DNA of 64,000 nt from Bradyrhizobium sp. 138 (GCF_023074075.1 NZ_JADPKT010000072.1:62001-126000), one strand, 5' to 3'. Shown: positions 26,156 through 36,017, numbered from the stretch's first letter. Notes: generated from the letters alone by a model not told the origin. Made by a program: numbers and translations.

Positions 26156-26311
26156 TCACGCGCGCGACAGCGCCTGGAGCCCCTTGAAGGTCAGGCGCTT
26201 GGGGTCGGTGACGCCGGCAAGATAGAGACGGCGGATGAAGGCGATGACGGCGTCGCGGTCGCAATCGGTCAGCGCGACGACGGCGTCGACTGCGATTCTC
26301 TGGGCTTCCAT
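26156..26311 (-). CDS. Small hypothetical protein (51 residues)
   Basis: A 51-residue protein starting MEAQRIAVDAVVAL, with GAGG eight bases before the ATG (a GTG nine codons upstream is an alternative). Composition is protein-like, with an amphipathic RDAVIAFIRRLYLAGVTDPKRLTFKGLQAL region predicted as two helices. No known domain is recognised. It stands alone between lpxO and the phasin-like gene. Confidence 0.6.
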   Translation of the reverse strand: MEAQRIAVDAVVALTDCDRDAVIAFIRRLYLAGVTDPKRLTFKGLQALSRA

Positions 26312-26490
26312 TGGGCTTACCTCGGCCTTGCGAGTCACCCCGGCCGAGGCAGGCTAGGACCCGCTGGTTAATCGGGCATTAACTGGTCGGGCGTTGACCG
26401 GTTCAGCCCGTTCGCCGAAGACGCAAACGACATCGGCGCCGTTGCGTGCCGCCCGCCCCGCCCTCGCCGGTCTCCTGATTTCGATCCGCG

Positions 26491-27141
26491 CTATTCGGCG
26501 CCGGGCGTTCTCGCATTGCTTGTCATGGATTTCAGTAGTTCGGTCTGCTGTCGCACCAACTCGCATTGCTTTCGCGCATGTGAGCCCGACAACTCGATCC
26601 ACTGCGAGAGCGTTCTCACGCGGCTCAACTCGCGCGTATACTGCAGGGCCGCACCTGCATTCATTTTCATCAATTCGAGCACGAGGGCATGGCACTCAGC
26701 AGCAGCTCCGTCCAGGATGTCGCCTTCCGGATTGGCAATATCCTTCGTGTATTCGAACGCTGTATGCAGGCCTAAGTTCATTGCCTCGAAGGCACGCGTC
26801 TGCATCTCTTTGGCGATCTCCACGGCGAGAGTGGAGGTGTCGGCACTTTGGAGTGGAGTCGAAGGCAATTCCACCTTGGTAGACGGGCGCGCCTCGGCGC
26901 CGTCGACTATCGCGGGAATGGGCGTATCCGCAGGCATCTTTCGAGCCGGCATCTTTCGAGCGGGCGTCTTGGCTGCCCCCCTGCTCCGGTGTCCATCGGC
27001 CGCCAGGATGGCGACCGGATCCGTGGACGTCTCCAAGAGGCTCTCGTCGACGGTACGGCCCACGGCCGCAGTCAGATCCACCAGCGACCGACGTCTGGCG
27101 CGTACGCCATCAGCAGGCTGTCTCGACCGCGTCTTGCCCAT
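26491..27141 (-). CDS. Phasin-like protein with basic repeat linker
   Basis: 216 residues. The C-terminal 130 residues (AVEIAKEMQTRAFEAMNLGLHTAFEYTKDIAN... MNAGAALQYTRELSRVRTLSQWIELSGSHARKQCELVRQQTELLKSM) are a long amphipathic helix of the Phasin_2 type that coats polyhydroxyalkanoate granules. Around residues 58-75 is a basic linker with tandem ARKMP repeats; the DNA there shows a 15 bp direct repeat. The N-terminus is Arg/Lys rich and may bind DNA, as PhaF-type phasins do. It overlaps the ParA gene by 32 bp, so the two are translationally linked. Start at MGKTRS with GGAG upstream. Confidence 0.75.
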   Translation of the reverse strand: MGKTRSRQPADGVRARRRSLVDLTAAVGRTVDESLLETSTDPVAILAADGHRSRGAAKTPARKMPARKMPADTPIPAIVDGAEARPSTKVELPSTPLQSADTSTLAVEIAKEMQTRAFEAMNLGLHTAFEYTKDIANPEGDILDGAAAECHALVLELMKMNAGAALQYTRELSRVRTLSQWIELSGSHARKQCELVRQQTELLKSMTSNARTPGAE

Positions 27142-27787
27142 GATGTTTCGGCTCCGTGAACATGTTTTTCGAAATCCACCGCCACAGCTCAACGATCTCG
27201 TCCGAAGCTTTTCCCTCCGGCGCAAACTCGGTGACCCCCAAGCCTAACCCAAGCGCATCCTGGTGGTCGTTGCGCTGTCCGATGAAGGGGAGCGCAAGCA
27301 CGCCAAGCGAGTTGAGCGACGTCGCAGCTTCACTCAGCCGGCACCCACGTGTGGGCGCCTGATTGAGGACGAAGGCAAATCGGCGGTTACCCCTGCGAAT
27401 GGCCAACAGCGTAGGGATGGCAGCTTCGATATCGGCCGGGCTTGGACGGGCCGGAATGAGACAAAGGTCGGCATTGGTGATGGCGCGGAGCGCCAGGGCG
27501 TTGTTCGTGGCGGCCGTGTCGATGATTACGAGCCCAATCCCTTCAGCCCGGAGCCGAGATAGCACCGGCTCGATCTCCGCCGGATCAGCAACGCACTCGA
27601 CATGAGGAAAGGAATTCTCACGACGCTGTTTCCATCTTGAGATGGTGCCCTGCGCGTCTGCCTCAATGAGAGCGACCCGCTCTTCACGTTCCATCGCGGC
27701 CACCGCAAGCCCAACGGCCAGCGTACTCTTGCCGCTTCCGCCTTTTTGCGTGACCAGAGCAAGCACGTGCACGTCCCGCGCTCCCAT
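27110..27787 (-). CDS. ParA-family partition ATPase
   Basis: 225 residues. The deviant Walker A is TQKGGSGKSTLAVGLAVAA, followed by ALIEADAQGTISRW, a Walker A' region, and VIIDTAATNNALALRAI with the Walker B Asp. Length and lack of an N-terminal HTH put it with small chromosomal/plasmid ParA or MinD-like ATPases that position cargo on the nucleoid. No parB is adjacent; instead the gene overlaps a phasin-like gene by 32 bp, suggesting the cargo could be PHA granules. A TTG just before the ATG gives the same frame. Confidence 0.9.
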   Translation of the reverse strand: MGARDVHVLALVTQKGGSGKSTLAVGLAVAAMEREERVALIEADAQGTISRWKQRRENSFPHVECVADPAEIEPVLSRLRAEGIGLVIIDTAATNNALALRAITNADLCLIPARPSPADIEAAIPTLLAIRRGNRRFAFVLNQAPTRGCRLSEAATSLNSLGVLALPFIGQRNDHQDALGLGLGVTEFAPEGKASDEIVELWRWISKNMFTEPKHHGQDAVETAC

Positions 27788-27908
27788 CAATGCCAGCGAC
27801 GCGGAACTCAGGCGCTGTCGGAAGTAAATTGCATGCGACGCAACAATACTACTTCAAGTCGCGGTTCACCTCAAGCGATCGATGGGTTCCACCGGCAACA
27901 TACGGAAA

Positions 27909-29369
27909 TCAGGAATACCGCATCACGCCGTCGTCGATCCGGCCGAAACGTAAGGAGACGATGTCGAGCGCGTAGTTCTGGTAGAGCCGCCACGGCCGCT
28001 TCGAGCCCTGCTTCGGCATTTTTGCGACCGCGCGCTGCACATAGCCCGAGGTGAAATCGAGCGAGGGCTGAAGAGCAACGGCTGGATCGTCATTGTGCGG
28101 CATGCACTGCCGGAAATTGTGCCGGTCCATGTAGTTGATGAGCCGGCAGACATATTCGCAGGTGAGATCGCATTTCAGCGTCCAGGACGCGTTGGTGTAA
28201 CCGAAGGCCGATGCCATGTTCGGAACGTCGGCGTACATCATGCCCTTGTAGGTCAGGGTATTGGCGAAATCGACGGCACGGCCGTCGACGCTGACCTCGA
28301 GGCCGCCGACGACCTGGAGCACCAGCCCCGTCGCCGTGACGATGATGTCGGCCGCAAGCTCGCTGCCGTCCTTGAGGCGAATACCGTCGCGCGTAAACGT
28401 GTCGATCTCATTGGTGACGACGGCGGCGCGCTGCTCGCGGATCGCCTTGAACAGATCGCCGTCGGGCACGAGACACAGCCGCTGGTCCCAGGGATTGTAG
28501 CGCGGGGTGAAATGAGTCGCGACGTCGTAGTCGGGGCCGAGCGCCATGCGGACGCCGCCGAGGATCAGGTTCTTCACCTTGTCCGGCCTGCGCCGGCTGA
28601 GCTGGAAGAAGAACATCCCCCACATCACGTTGCGCCAGCGGATGACATGATAGGCAAGCCGCGTCGGCAGATTGCGGCGCAATTTGTTGGCGACGGGATC
28701 CTGCGCCGGACGCGATACGACATAGGTCGGCGAACGTTGCAGCATGGTGACCTGCGCCGCTTTCTTGGCGAGCTCCGGCACCAGCGTCACCGCGGTCGCG
28801 CCCGAGCCGATCACGACGACGCGTTTGCCCGAATAGTCGATGTCCTCGGTCCATTTCTGCGGATGCACGATGCGGCCGGCGAAATCAGCGGCGCCCTTGA
28901 ACTCCGGCGTGTAGCCGGCCTCGTATTTGTAATAGCCCGAGCACATGAATAGGAAATTGCAGGTGAAACGCACGAGCTCGGTCGCGCCCGAGCCTGTGAT
29001 ACGCTCGGCTTCCACCGTCCAGCGTGCGTGTGGCGTCGACCACGAAGCGCGCTTGACGCGATGACGATAGCGGATGTGCTTGTCGATGCCGTTCTCGGCG
29101 GCGGTCTCGCGCACATAGTTCAGGATCTGCGGCCCGTCGGCGATCGCTTTCGGATCAGTCCACGGCTTGAACGAATAGCCGAGCGTGAACATGTCGCTGT
29201 CGGAGCGGATGCCGGGATAACGGAACAGGTCCCAGGTGCCGCCGATGCAGTCGCGGCCCTCCAGAATGACGTAGCTCTTGGTCGGGCACCTGGTCTGAAG
29301 ATGATAGCCCGCCCCGATGCCGGATAGCCCGGCACCGACGATCAGCACGTCGAAATGTTCTTTTTGCAT
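27909..29369 (-). CDS. Flavin monooxygenase, Baeyer-Villiger type
   Basis: 486 residues. LIVGAGLSGIGAGYHL is the FAD loop, VVVIGSGATAVTLV the NADPH loop, and FAGRIVHPQKW matches the Baeyer-Villiger fingerprint FxGxxxHxxxW between them. GRDCIGGTWDLFRYPGIRSDSDM is the usual FMO/BVMO second motif. It would insert oxygen next to a carbonyl or oxidise a soft heteroatom using NADPH and O2. The start at MQKEHFD has GGAGGAAACC upstream. It stands alone between the ParA/phasin pair and ahcY, separated from the latter by an intrinsic terminator. Substrate unknown. Confidence 0.9.
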   Translation of the reverse strand: MQKEHFDVLIVGAGLSGIGAGYHLQTRCPTKSYVILEGRDCIGGTWDLFRYPGIRSDSDMFTLGYSFKPWTDPKAIADGPQILNYVRETAAENGIDKHIRYRHRVKRASWSTPHARWTVEAERITGSGATELVRFTCNFLFMCSGYYKYEAGYTPEFKGAADFAGRIVHPQKWTEDIDYSGKRVVVIGSGATAVTLVPELAKKAAQVTMLQRSPTYVVSRPAQDPVANKLRRNLPTRLAYHVIRWRNVMWGMFFFQLSRRRPDKVKNLILGGVRMALGPDYDVATHFTPRYNPWDQRLCLVPDGDLFKAIREQRAAVVTNEIDTFTRDGIRLKDGSELAADIIVTATGLVLQVVGGLEVSVDGRAVDFANTLTYKGMMYADVPNMASAFGYTNASWTLKCDLTCEYVCRLINYMDRHNFRQCMPHNDDPAVALQPSLDFTSGYVQRAVAKMPKQGSKRPWRLYQNYALDIVSLRFGRIDDGVMRYS

Positions 29370-29476
29370 GGTTTCCTCCGCCGACGAGGATTGTCCGCCC
29401 GCCACTGCTGGCCGTCAATTGGCAATCAGCCGTGCAGCAACTGCAAAGCGAGTTGAATTCCATGTGCCGAAACAAT

Positions 29477-29502
29477 GAAGCCCCGGATCGCTCCGGGGCT
29501 TC
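29477..29502 (-). terminator. Rho-independent terminator of ahcY
   Basis: Eleven-base perfect stem GAAGCCCCGGA/TCCGGGGCTTC with a four-base loop, followed on the minus strand by a T-rich stretch, 28 bp after the ahcY stop. Confidence 0.85.
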
Positions 29503-29529
29503 TCGTCGATGATCGATCGGACCAGTCAA

Positions 29530-30951
29530 TCAGTAGCGATAGTGGTCCGACTTGTACGGGCCTTCCTGCTTCACGCCGATATAGTCGGCCTGGTCCTTGC
29601 GCAGCTCGGTGAGCTTGACGCCGATCTTGGCGAGATGCAGGCGCGCGACTTTCTCGTCGAGCGTCTTCGGCAGCACGTAGACTTCCTTCTTGTACTTGCC
29701 GTCGTTGTTGTTGGCGTAAAGCTCGATCTGCGCCAGCGTCTGGTTGGTGAAGGACGCCGACATCACGAAGGACGGATGGCCCATCGCGTTGCCGAGGTTC
29801 ACGAGACGGCCCTCCGACAGCATGATGATGCGGTGCTTGTCGGGGAATTCGATCTCGTCGACCTGCGGCTTGATGTTGGTCCACTTCAGATTGCGCAGCG
29901 AGGCGATTTGGATCTCGTTGTCGAAGTGACCGATGTTGCAGACGATGGCGCGGTCCTTCATCGCGCGCATGTGCTCGATGGTGATGATGTCCTTGTTGCC
30001 GGTGGCGGTGACGAAGATGTCGGCGCGGGGCGCGGCGTCTTCCATGGTCACGACCTCGTAGCCCTCCATCGCGGCCTGCAGCGCGCAGATCGGATCGACT
30101 TCCGACACCATGACGCGGCAGCCGGCCTGGCGCAGCGAAGCGGCCGAGCCCTTGCCGACGTCGCCGAAGCCGGCGACCATCGCGACCTTGCCCGACAGCA
30201 TCACGTCGGTGCCGCGGCGGATGCCGTCGACCAGCGATTCACGGCAGCCATAGAGGTTGTCGAACTTCGACTTGGTGACGCTGTCGTTGACGTTGATGGC
30301 CGGCCACAGCAACGTGCCTGCCTTCTGCATGTCATAGAGACGATGCACGCCCGTGGTGGTCTCTTCCGAAACGCCCTTGATGCTCTTGGCGATCCCCGCG
30401 AAGTAGCCCTTCGGCTTTTCCTTGAGCTGCTTCTTCAGCAGCGCGAAGAAGACTTCCTCTTCCTCGGAGCCGGGCTTGTCGAGGAAGGCGGCGTCGCCGT
30501 TCTCGGCGCGCAGACCGAGATGGACATACATGGTGGCATCGCCACCGTCATCGAGGATCATGTTCGGATGACCGCCGCCATGCCAGTCGAACAGCTTTGC
30601 GGTGTAATCCCAGTATTCGGTCAGCGTCTCGCCCTTGACGGCGAAGACGGGAATGCCGGCAGCGGCGATCGCGGCGGCAGCGTGATCCTGCGTCGAGTAG
30701 ATGTTGCAGGAGACCCAGCGAATGTCGGCGCCGAGGGCGGCCAACGTCTCGATCAGCACGCCGGTCTGGATCGTCATGTGCAGGGAGCCGGCGATGCGGG
30801 CGCCCTTCAGCGGCTGCTTCGGTCCGTACTCCTCGCGGGTGGCCATCAGGCCGGGCATCTCGGTCTCGGCCAGCGAGAGTTCCTTGCGGCCGAAATCGGC
30901 GAGCGAAATGTCCTTGACGATGTAATCGGTGAAGCCGGGCTTCGCGTTCAT
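29530..30951 (-). CDS. ahcY: Adenosylhomocysteinase
   Basis: 473 residues, full length for SAH hydrolase. Landmarks: DISLADFGRKELSLAETEMPGL, GSLHMTIQTGVLIETL, NIYSTQDHAAAA, NVNDSVTKSKFDNLYGCRESL, the NAD loop VAGFGDVGKGSA, ATGNKDIITIEHM and the C-terminal KSDHYRY. It hydrolyses S-adenosylhomocysteine to homocysteine and adenosine, relieving product inhibition of methyltransferases. It lies after metK on the same strand, separated by a 124 bp gap filled with palindromic repeat, so they may be one transcript. Terminator follows. Confidence 0.98.
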   Translation of the reverse strand: MNAKPGFTDYIVKDISLADFGRKELSLAETEMPGLMATREEYGPKQPLKGARIAGSLHMTIQTGVLIETLAALGADIRWVSCNIYSTQDHAAAAIAAAGIPVFAVKGETLTEYWDYTAKLFDWHGGGHPNMILDDGGDATMYVHLGLRAENGDAAFLDKPGSEEEEVFFALLKKQLKEKPKGYFAGIAKSIKGVSEETTTGVHRLYDMQKAGTLLWPAINVNDSVTKSKFDNLYGCRESLVDGIRRGTDVMLSGKVAMVAGFGDVGKGSAASLRQAGCRVMVSEVDPICALQAAMEGYEVVTMEDAAPRADIFVTATGNKDIITIEHMRAMKDRAIVCNIGHFDNEIQIASLRNLKWTNIKPQVDEIEFPDKHRIIMLSEGRLVNLGNAMGHPSFVMSASFTNQTLAQIELYANNNDGKYKKEVYVLPKTLDEKVARLHLAKIGVKLTELRKDQADYIGVKQEGPYKSDHYRY

Positions 30952-30976
30952 TGGGGGTTCCTGTTTGTTTGGTTCG

Positions 30977-31064
30977 TCATTCCGGGGCGCTCGTGAAACG
31001 AGCGAACCCGGAATCCGGAAGTTCGAGATTCCGGGTTCGCCGCTGTCGCGGCGCCCCGGAATGA
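30977..31064. repeat. REP-like palindromic repeat between metK and ahcY
   Basis: TCATTCCGGGGCGC at one end mirrors GCGCCCCGGAATGA at the other, with inner GAACCCGGAATCC and GATTCCGGGTTCG arms. The same family (CATTCCGGGG ... AACCCGGAAT) occurs at 38699-38787. Typical Bradyrhizobium intergenic palindrome. Confidence 0.8.
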
Positions 31065-31075
31065 AGCAAGAGAAC

Positions 31076-32272
<1,197 letters not shown>

Positions 32273-32288
32273 CAGTAACCCCTTGTTC

Positions 32289-32306
32289 CGCCGCTAAACC
32301 GGCGGG
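32289..32306 (-). promoter_or_regulatory. Leader hairpin before metK
   Basis: CCGCCG GTTTAG CGGCGG, a perfect stem six bases before the AAGGGG ribosome site of metK. A TTGACA hexamer sits about 30 bp upstream in the same gap. It could tune translation. It does not match the SAM-II or SAM/SAH riboswitch consensus that I know. Confidence 0.4.
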
Positions 32307-32334
32307 CGTTTGCGATGTTTACCTGTGGATGATG

Positions 32335-33690
32335 TCAATCACGCCGGCGCGAGATGACGTAGGATTCGTCGAGAAACCAGAGCCCATTATACTTTCGCAG
32401 CACGTCCCTGGCGGCATCCAGAGTGCGGCCGTTTTGAGTCATTTCTGTCAACCGGTCGTCCTCAATCTGAGCGACATACACCGCCGCATTCCACGCTGCA
32501 AAGGCCGTCGAGGTTCCGATCGTACCGGTTACCTCGTTGGGCAGCGCTTCCATATCATACCTGAAGATCGAACGGTTATCCGCATAAGCATTAAAATTTA
32601 GGTCGCGGCCCACCGATCCAAGTTCATACTTAACCGCACGCAGTAGCTCATGACGGCTGACCGAGAAAGGATTTTCTCCAGGCCAGATCGCCTGGATCAT
32701 TTCCATGCCCGGATCCTGGCCATGGGAGTGGATACCGATCAGCCGCCCGCCCGGCCGGAGCGCCCGCGCCAGAGGTGCGATGATCCGTTTGGCCCGGAAA
32801 TTGACCGAGGACAGGGCCCGGTAGGGCTGCGACGCGATGACGAGGTCGAAATTGGCCTCGGTCTGGCCCGGCCGCGGAATGGTCGAATCCAGCAGGAACC
32901 TGTGGTCCTCGCGATACAGCACCAGAACCACGGGCCGTTCATACAGCGGCATGGCCGTGCGCGGGCTGATCGCGGCGCGCCAGTTCTGCTCCAGAAACGG
33001 CCTCAGCTCCGCGATCTGCTGCTCGAACTCGCCGGATGAGGCGCCCCGCAGCGGGACCTCGTGCCAGACGGTCGCCGCCGCCGCCGCAGGCGATGCCGGC
33101 GTGAGCCAGGGCGCCTCCGAGTAGAACATGTTGGTGAAGACGAACACCGACGCCGGATGCTCGAAAATGCGATCCGGCACCTTCTCCAGCGTCAGGCGCA
33201 GGTCTTCCAGACTGAGTTCCTTGCCGGCGACGTAGAACGGCATGTGCGGAAAGCGCTGATGCGTCGCGCGCAGCACGCGCGCCAGCACCGTGCCATCGCC
33301 GACACCGGCGTCGAACAGGCGCAAGGCCGGCGGGCGTGGATGGATGGAGGCAAGCTCCAGCGCAACCCGATCCGCGACCACCCGCTTCTCGCTGCAGGTG
33401 TGGACGAACAGCAGGTATTTCTGCCGGTTCTCGAAGAAGCGGAAATTGCCGCGCGGGTCGCGCTTTTCCGGCGGCACCTGCAGGCCCCGTGGCGGCGGCA
33501 CGCCGCCAGCCATCGATGCCGCCATATAGGCCTGGATCCGCTCCAGCGTGTCGATGGTGATTCGCTTACCCTCGCGCAGGCGCTGCACCAGCTTCCCATC
33601 GTTCACCGCACGCCGGCCGAACGTCGATTCCGCCATGTCCGCCTTGCGGCAGAACTCCGTGATCTGGCTCAGGATTTCGTCGTTTTTCAT
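32335..33690 (-). CDS. HTH domain fused to class I SAM-dependent methyltransferase
   Basis: 451 residues. The first 60 residues look like a helix-turn-helix (FCRKADMAESTFGRRAVNDGKLVQRLREGKRITIDTLERIQAYM). From about residue 100 comes a Rossmann methyltransferase: VADRVALELASI, then motif I LRLFDAGVGDGTVLARVL, FVFTNMFYSEAP, and FDLVIASQPYRALSS, APLARALRPGGRLIGIHSHG as motifs IV-V. The C-terminal 120 residues are not recognised. The substrate is unknown; the HTH suggests DNA or RNA binding. It lies 62 bp upstream of metK on the same strand, so it may share a transcript with the enzyme that makes its cofactor. Confidence 0.75.
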   Translation of the reverse strand: MKNDEILSQITEFCRKADMAESTFGRRAVNDGKLVQRLREGKRITIDTLERIQAYMAASMAGGVPPPRGLQVPPEKRDPRGNFRFFENRQKYLLFVHTCSEKRVVADRVALELASIHPRPPALRLFDAGVGDGTVLARVLRATHQRFPHMPFYVAGKELSLEDLRLTLEKVPDRIFEHPASVFVFTNMFYSEAPWLTPASPAAAAATVWHEVPLRGASSGEFEQQIAELRPFLEQNWRAAISPRTAMPLYERPVVLVLYREDHRFLLDSTIPRPGQTEANFDLVIASQPYRALSSVNFRAKRIIAPLARALRPGGRLIGIHSHGQDPGMEMIQAIWPGENPFSVSRHELLRAVKYELGSVGRDLNFNAYADNRSIFRYDMEALPNEVTGTIGTSTAFAAWNAAVYVAQIEDDRLTEMTQNGRTLDAARDVLRKYNGLWFLDESYVISRRRD

Positions 33691-34000
33691 GGAGTGGGAC
33701 GCGGTGGGCAGACGGATTGGGACCTAGGTCCTAGCAAATTCTGCCCACTCAGGGAATAGCCGATCGGGCCGCGTCAGCCGCGGTCCTCGCCTTTGCCGAC
33801 GCGATCGCGCCGGCCAGGCTGCGCTCGACGACGAAGGCGCGAACTCGCCGCTCTCTCGCGCCATGCGGCGCGCCAGGTCTGGAGGCTCAGCAGATGATGA
33901 CGTGGGTGCGGGCCGAAGTGGTGTCGGTCACGAAGGATAAGCACGCGCGTGGGTGATGCTGCCGGGCGAGGTCTCCGACGGAGAAGTGAGATACCCGCGT

Positions 34001-34132
34001 GCCCCGGACCCAGCGGAGCGCTTCTTCAGCGGCGCGCTGCAGAGCCGGGGGCCACATCTACGAAGAGCAAGTCTGGCAGCAGGGGTCCCGGCTCTGCGCA
34101 GCAACGCGAGAGCATTGCAGCGTCCGGGACAC
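34001..34132. repeat. Palindromic repeat in the 33691-34160 gap
   Basis: GCCCCGGACCC near the left and GTCCGGGAC near the right flank a pair of inverted GCTGCAGAGCCGGGG / CCCGGCTCTGCGCAGC arms, a dispersed type in Bradyrhizobium. The rest of this 470 bp gap (33691-34000) shows no convincing gene. A minus-strand frame ending AGAIASAKARTAADAARSAIP near 33760-33840 looks protein-like and may be a decayed gene. Confidence 0.65.
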
Positions 34133-34160
34133 GAGTGAGGCCTGGGCCTAGCTGCGGCGC

Positions 34161-35279
34161 TCAGTTACCCCACACTTCCTTCGCGATCTCGACCGCGAGG
34201 CTGAGCTTGGCCCACTGCTCTTCCTCGGAAAGGATATTGCCCTCTTCCGTCGAGGCGAAGCCGCATTGCGGGGAGAGCGCGAGCTGCTCCAGCGGCGCGA
34301 ACTTGGCGGCTTCTTCCAGGCGGCGCTTGATGTCGTCCTTCTTCTCGAGCTCGCCGAACTTCGAGGTGATGACGCCGACCACGACGACCTTGTTGCCCTT
34401 GGGCAGGAAGCGCAGCGGCTCGAAGCCGCCGGCGCGGTCAGAGTCGTATTCCAGGAAATAGCCGTCGTAATTGGTGCCGGCGAGCATCGTCTCGGCCACC
34501 GGCTCGTAGCCGCCCGAGGAGATCCAGGTCGAGCGGAAATTGCCGCGGCAGACATGCGTCGTCACCACCATGTCGGCGGGCTTCTCGGCCAGCGCGTAGT
34601 TGATGATGCGCGCATAGATCTGCTGCAGACCGTCCGGATTGTCGCCGCGTTCGCGCGCCTTCTGCAACTCGTCCTGCGAGCAGAGATAGGCCCACACGGT
34701 GTCGTCAAACTGGAGATAGCGGCAGCCGGCATCATAGAATGCCTTCACGGCCTTGCGATAGGTCTTGCCGAGATCCTCGTAGAAGGCGTCGAGATCGGGA
34801 TAGACGTCCTTGGAGATCGACTTGCGGCCGCCGCGGAAGTGCAGCACCGCGGGCGACGGAATCGTCATCTTGGCGGTGACGTGGGCCTGGTCGGCCACCT
34901 TCTTCAGGAATCGGAAGTGGTCCAGCATCGGGTGGTCGTCGGGAAAGTCGAGCTTGTCGATCACCCGCACCGCGTCGTGACGGGTCTGCACGCCCGCGAA
35001 CTGGATGCCGGTGTCGGGATGAAACAGCTCGCAGCCAGTGAGCTTGGCCAGGAAGTCGAAATGCCACCAGGAGCGGCGGAATTCGCCGTCGGTCGCAAGC
35101 TTCAGGCCGAGCGAGGCCTGCTTGTGGACGACCTTCTCGATCTCCATGTCCTCGATCTTGCGCAGATCGTCGGCTGAGATCTCGCCCTTCTCGAGACGGC
35201 TGCGGGCTTCCTTGATCTTGGCCGGACGCAGGAGGCTGCCGACCTCGTCGGCGCGGAAGGGGGCTTTGGTTCGCTGCAT
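34161..35279 (-). CDS. MetE-core-like methyltransferase (cobalamin-independent methionine synthase C-terminal type)
   Basis: 372 residues, equal to the catalytic C-terminal half of MetE or to YxjG-type proteins, not the 750-residue full enzyme. RADEVGSLLRPAKIKEAR is the usual start, ATDGEFRRSWWHFDFL follows, QFDDTVWAYLC and then the zinc ligands His and Cys in TTHVCRGNF and a Cys in LSPQCGFAST. It would move a methyl group to homocysteine from methyltetrahydrofolate or another donor. It lies 21 bp downstream of livF, apparently the last gene of the transport operon, which may therefore import a methylated or sulfur compound. Confidence 0.88.
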   Translation of the reverse strand: MQRTKAPFRADEVGSLLRPAKIKEARSRLEKGEISADDLRKIEDMEIEKVVHKQASLGLKLATDGEFRRSWWHFDFLAKLTGCELFHPDTGIQFAGVQTRHDAVRVIDKLDFPDDHPMLDHFRFLKKVADQAHVTAKMTIPSPAVLHFRGGRKSISKDVYPDLDAFYEDLGKTYRKAVKAFYDAGCRYLQFDDTVWAYLCSQDELQKARERGDNPDGLQQIYARIINYALAEKPADMVVTTHVCRGNFRSTWISSGGYEPVAETMLAGTNYDGYFLEYDSDRAGGFEPLRFLPKGNKVVVVGVITSKFGELEKKDDIKRRLEEAAKFAPLEQLALSPQCGFASTEEGNILSEEEQWAKLSLAVEIAKEVWGN

Positions 35280-35300
35280 TTGTTACTCCCGGATATTATT

Positions 35301-36017
35301 CTAGTGGGCCGCCGCCCCTGCGACACCGAGGTGGCGCTCCAGGACCGACGGGTCGGCCTTCAGCGCGGCACTCGGGGCGTCGTGGACGATCGTTCCGCGC
35401 TCCAATATCACAACGCGGTCGGCCAGCCCCAGAATCTTTTGGGCATTCTGCTCGACGATAATCGAGCAGATGCCACCCGCCCGGGTGATGGTGCCGATTG
35501 CCTTGAGCAACTCCTCGACGATGATGGGGGCAAGGCCCTCGGTCGGCTCGTCCAGCAGCAGCACTTTCGGATTCAGGGTCAGCGCACGGCCGATCGCCAG
35601 CATCTGCTGCTCGCCGCCGGAGAGCTGGTTGCCGAAATTGCTCCGCCGCTCCTTCAGCCGCGGGAACATCTCGTAGACCTTCTCGACCGTCCAGGGACCG
35701 GGCTGCGCCACCGCGGTCATGTTCTCCTCGACCGTGAGCGAGCGGAAGATGTTGCGCTCCTGCGGCACCCAGCCGATGCCGGCGCGCGCGCGCTGGTCGG
35801 CCCGGAGCGATGTGACATCGGTGCCGGCGAGCGTGACGGTGCCTGCGAAGCGGCGGGTGACGCCGACGATGGAGTTGATCAGCGTGGTCTTGCCGGTGCC
35901 GTTGCGGCCGAGCAGCGCCAGCACCTGCCCTTCCGCGAGACGCAGCGACATGTTGGGCAGCACCACCGCCTCGCCGTAGCCGGCGCGCAACGCCTCGATC
36001 GCGAGCAGGTCAGACAT
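35301..36017 (-). CDS. livF: LivF-type ABC transporter ATPase
   Basis: 238 residues with Walker A LLGRNGTGKTTLINSI, signature QLSGGEQQMLAIGRAL, Walker B VLLLDEPTEGLAPIIVEEL and switch IIVEQNAQKIL. The sequence MSDLLAIEALRAGYGEAVVLPNMSL and the GIGWVPQERNIFRSLTVEENM block are typical of LivF. It energises the Liv-type permease pair encoded upstream, in the cytoplasm. It overlaps livG by 8 bp. Liv-type systems import branched-chain amino acids, amides, urea or aromatic acids; the name is family-level. Confidence 0.93.
   Translation of the reverse strand: MSDLLAIEALRAGYGEAVVLPNMSLRLAEGQVLALLGRNGTGKTTLINSIVGVTRRFAGTVTLAGTDVTSLRADQRARAGIGWVPQERNIFRSLTVEENMTAVAQPGPWTVEKVYEMFPRLKERRSNFGNQLSGGEQQMLAIGRALTLNPKVLLLDEPTEGLAPIIVEELLKAIGTITRAGGICSIIVEQNAQKILGLADRVVILERGTIVHDAPSAALKADPSVLERHLGVAGAAAH

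Noticed and set aside
30952..31075. CRISPR repeat or SAH riboswitch upstream of ahcY
   Set aside because: The region is one nested palindrome without repeat-spacer periodicity and without an SAH-riboswitch-like conserved core.
32273..32334. SAM-II or SAM/SAH riboswitch before metK
   Set aside because: Hairpin present, but the conserved loop and pseudoknot sequences are absent, so I kept it only as a generic hairpin.
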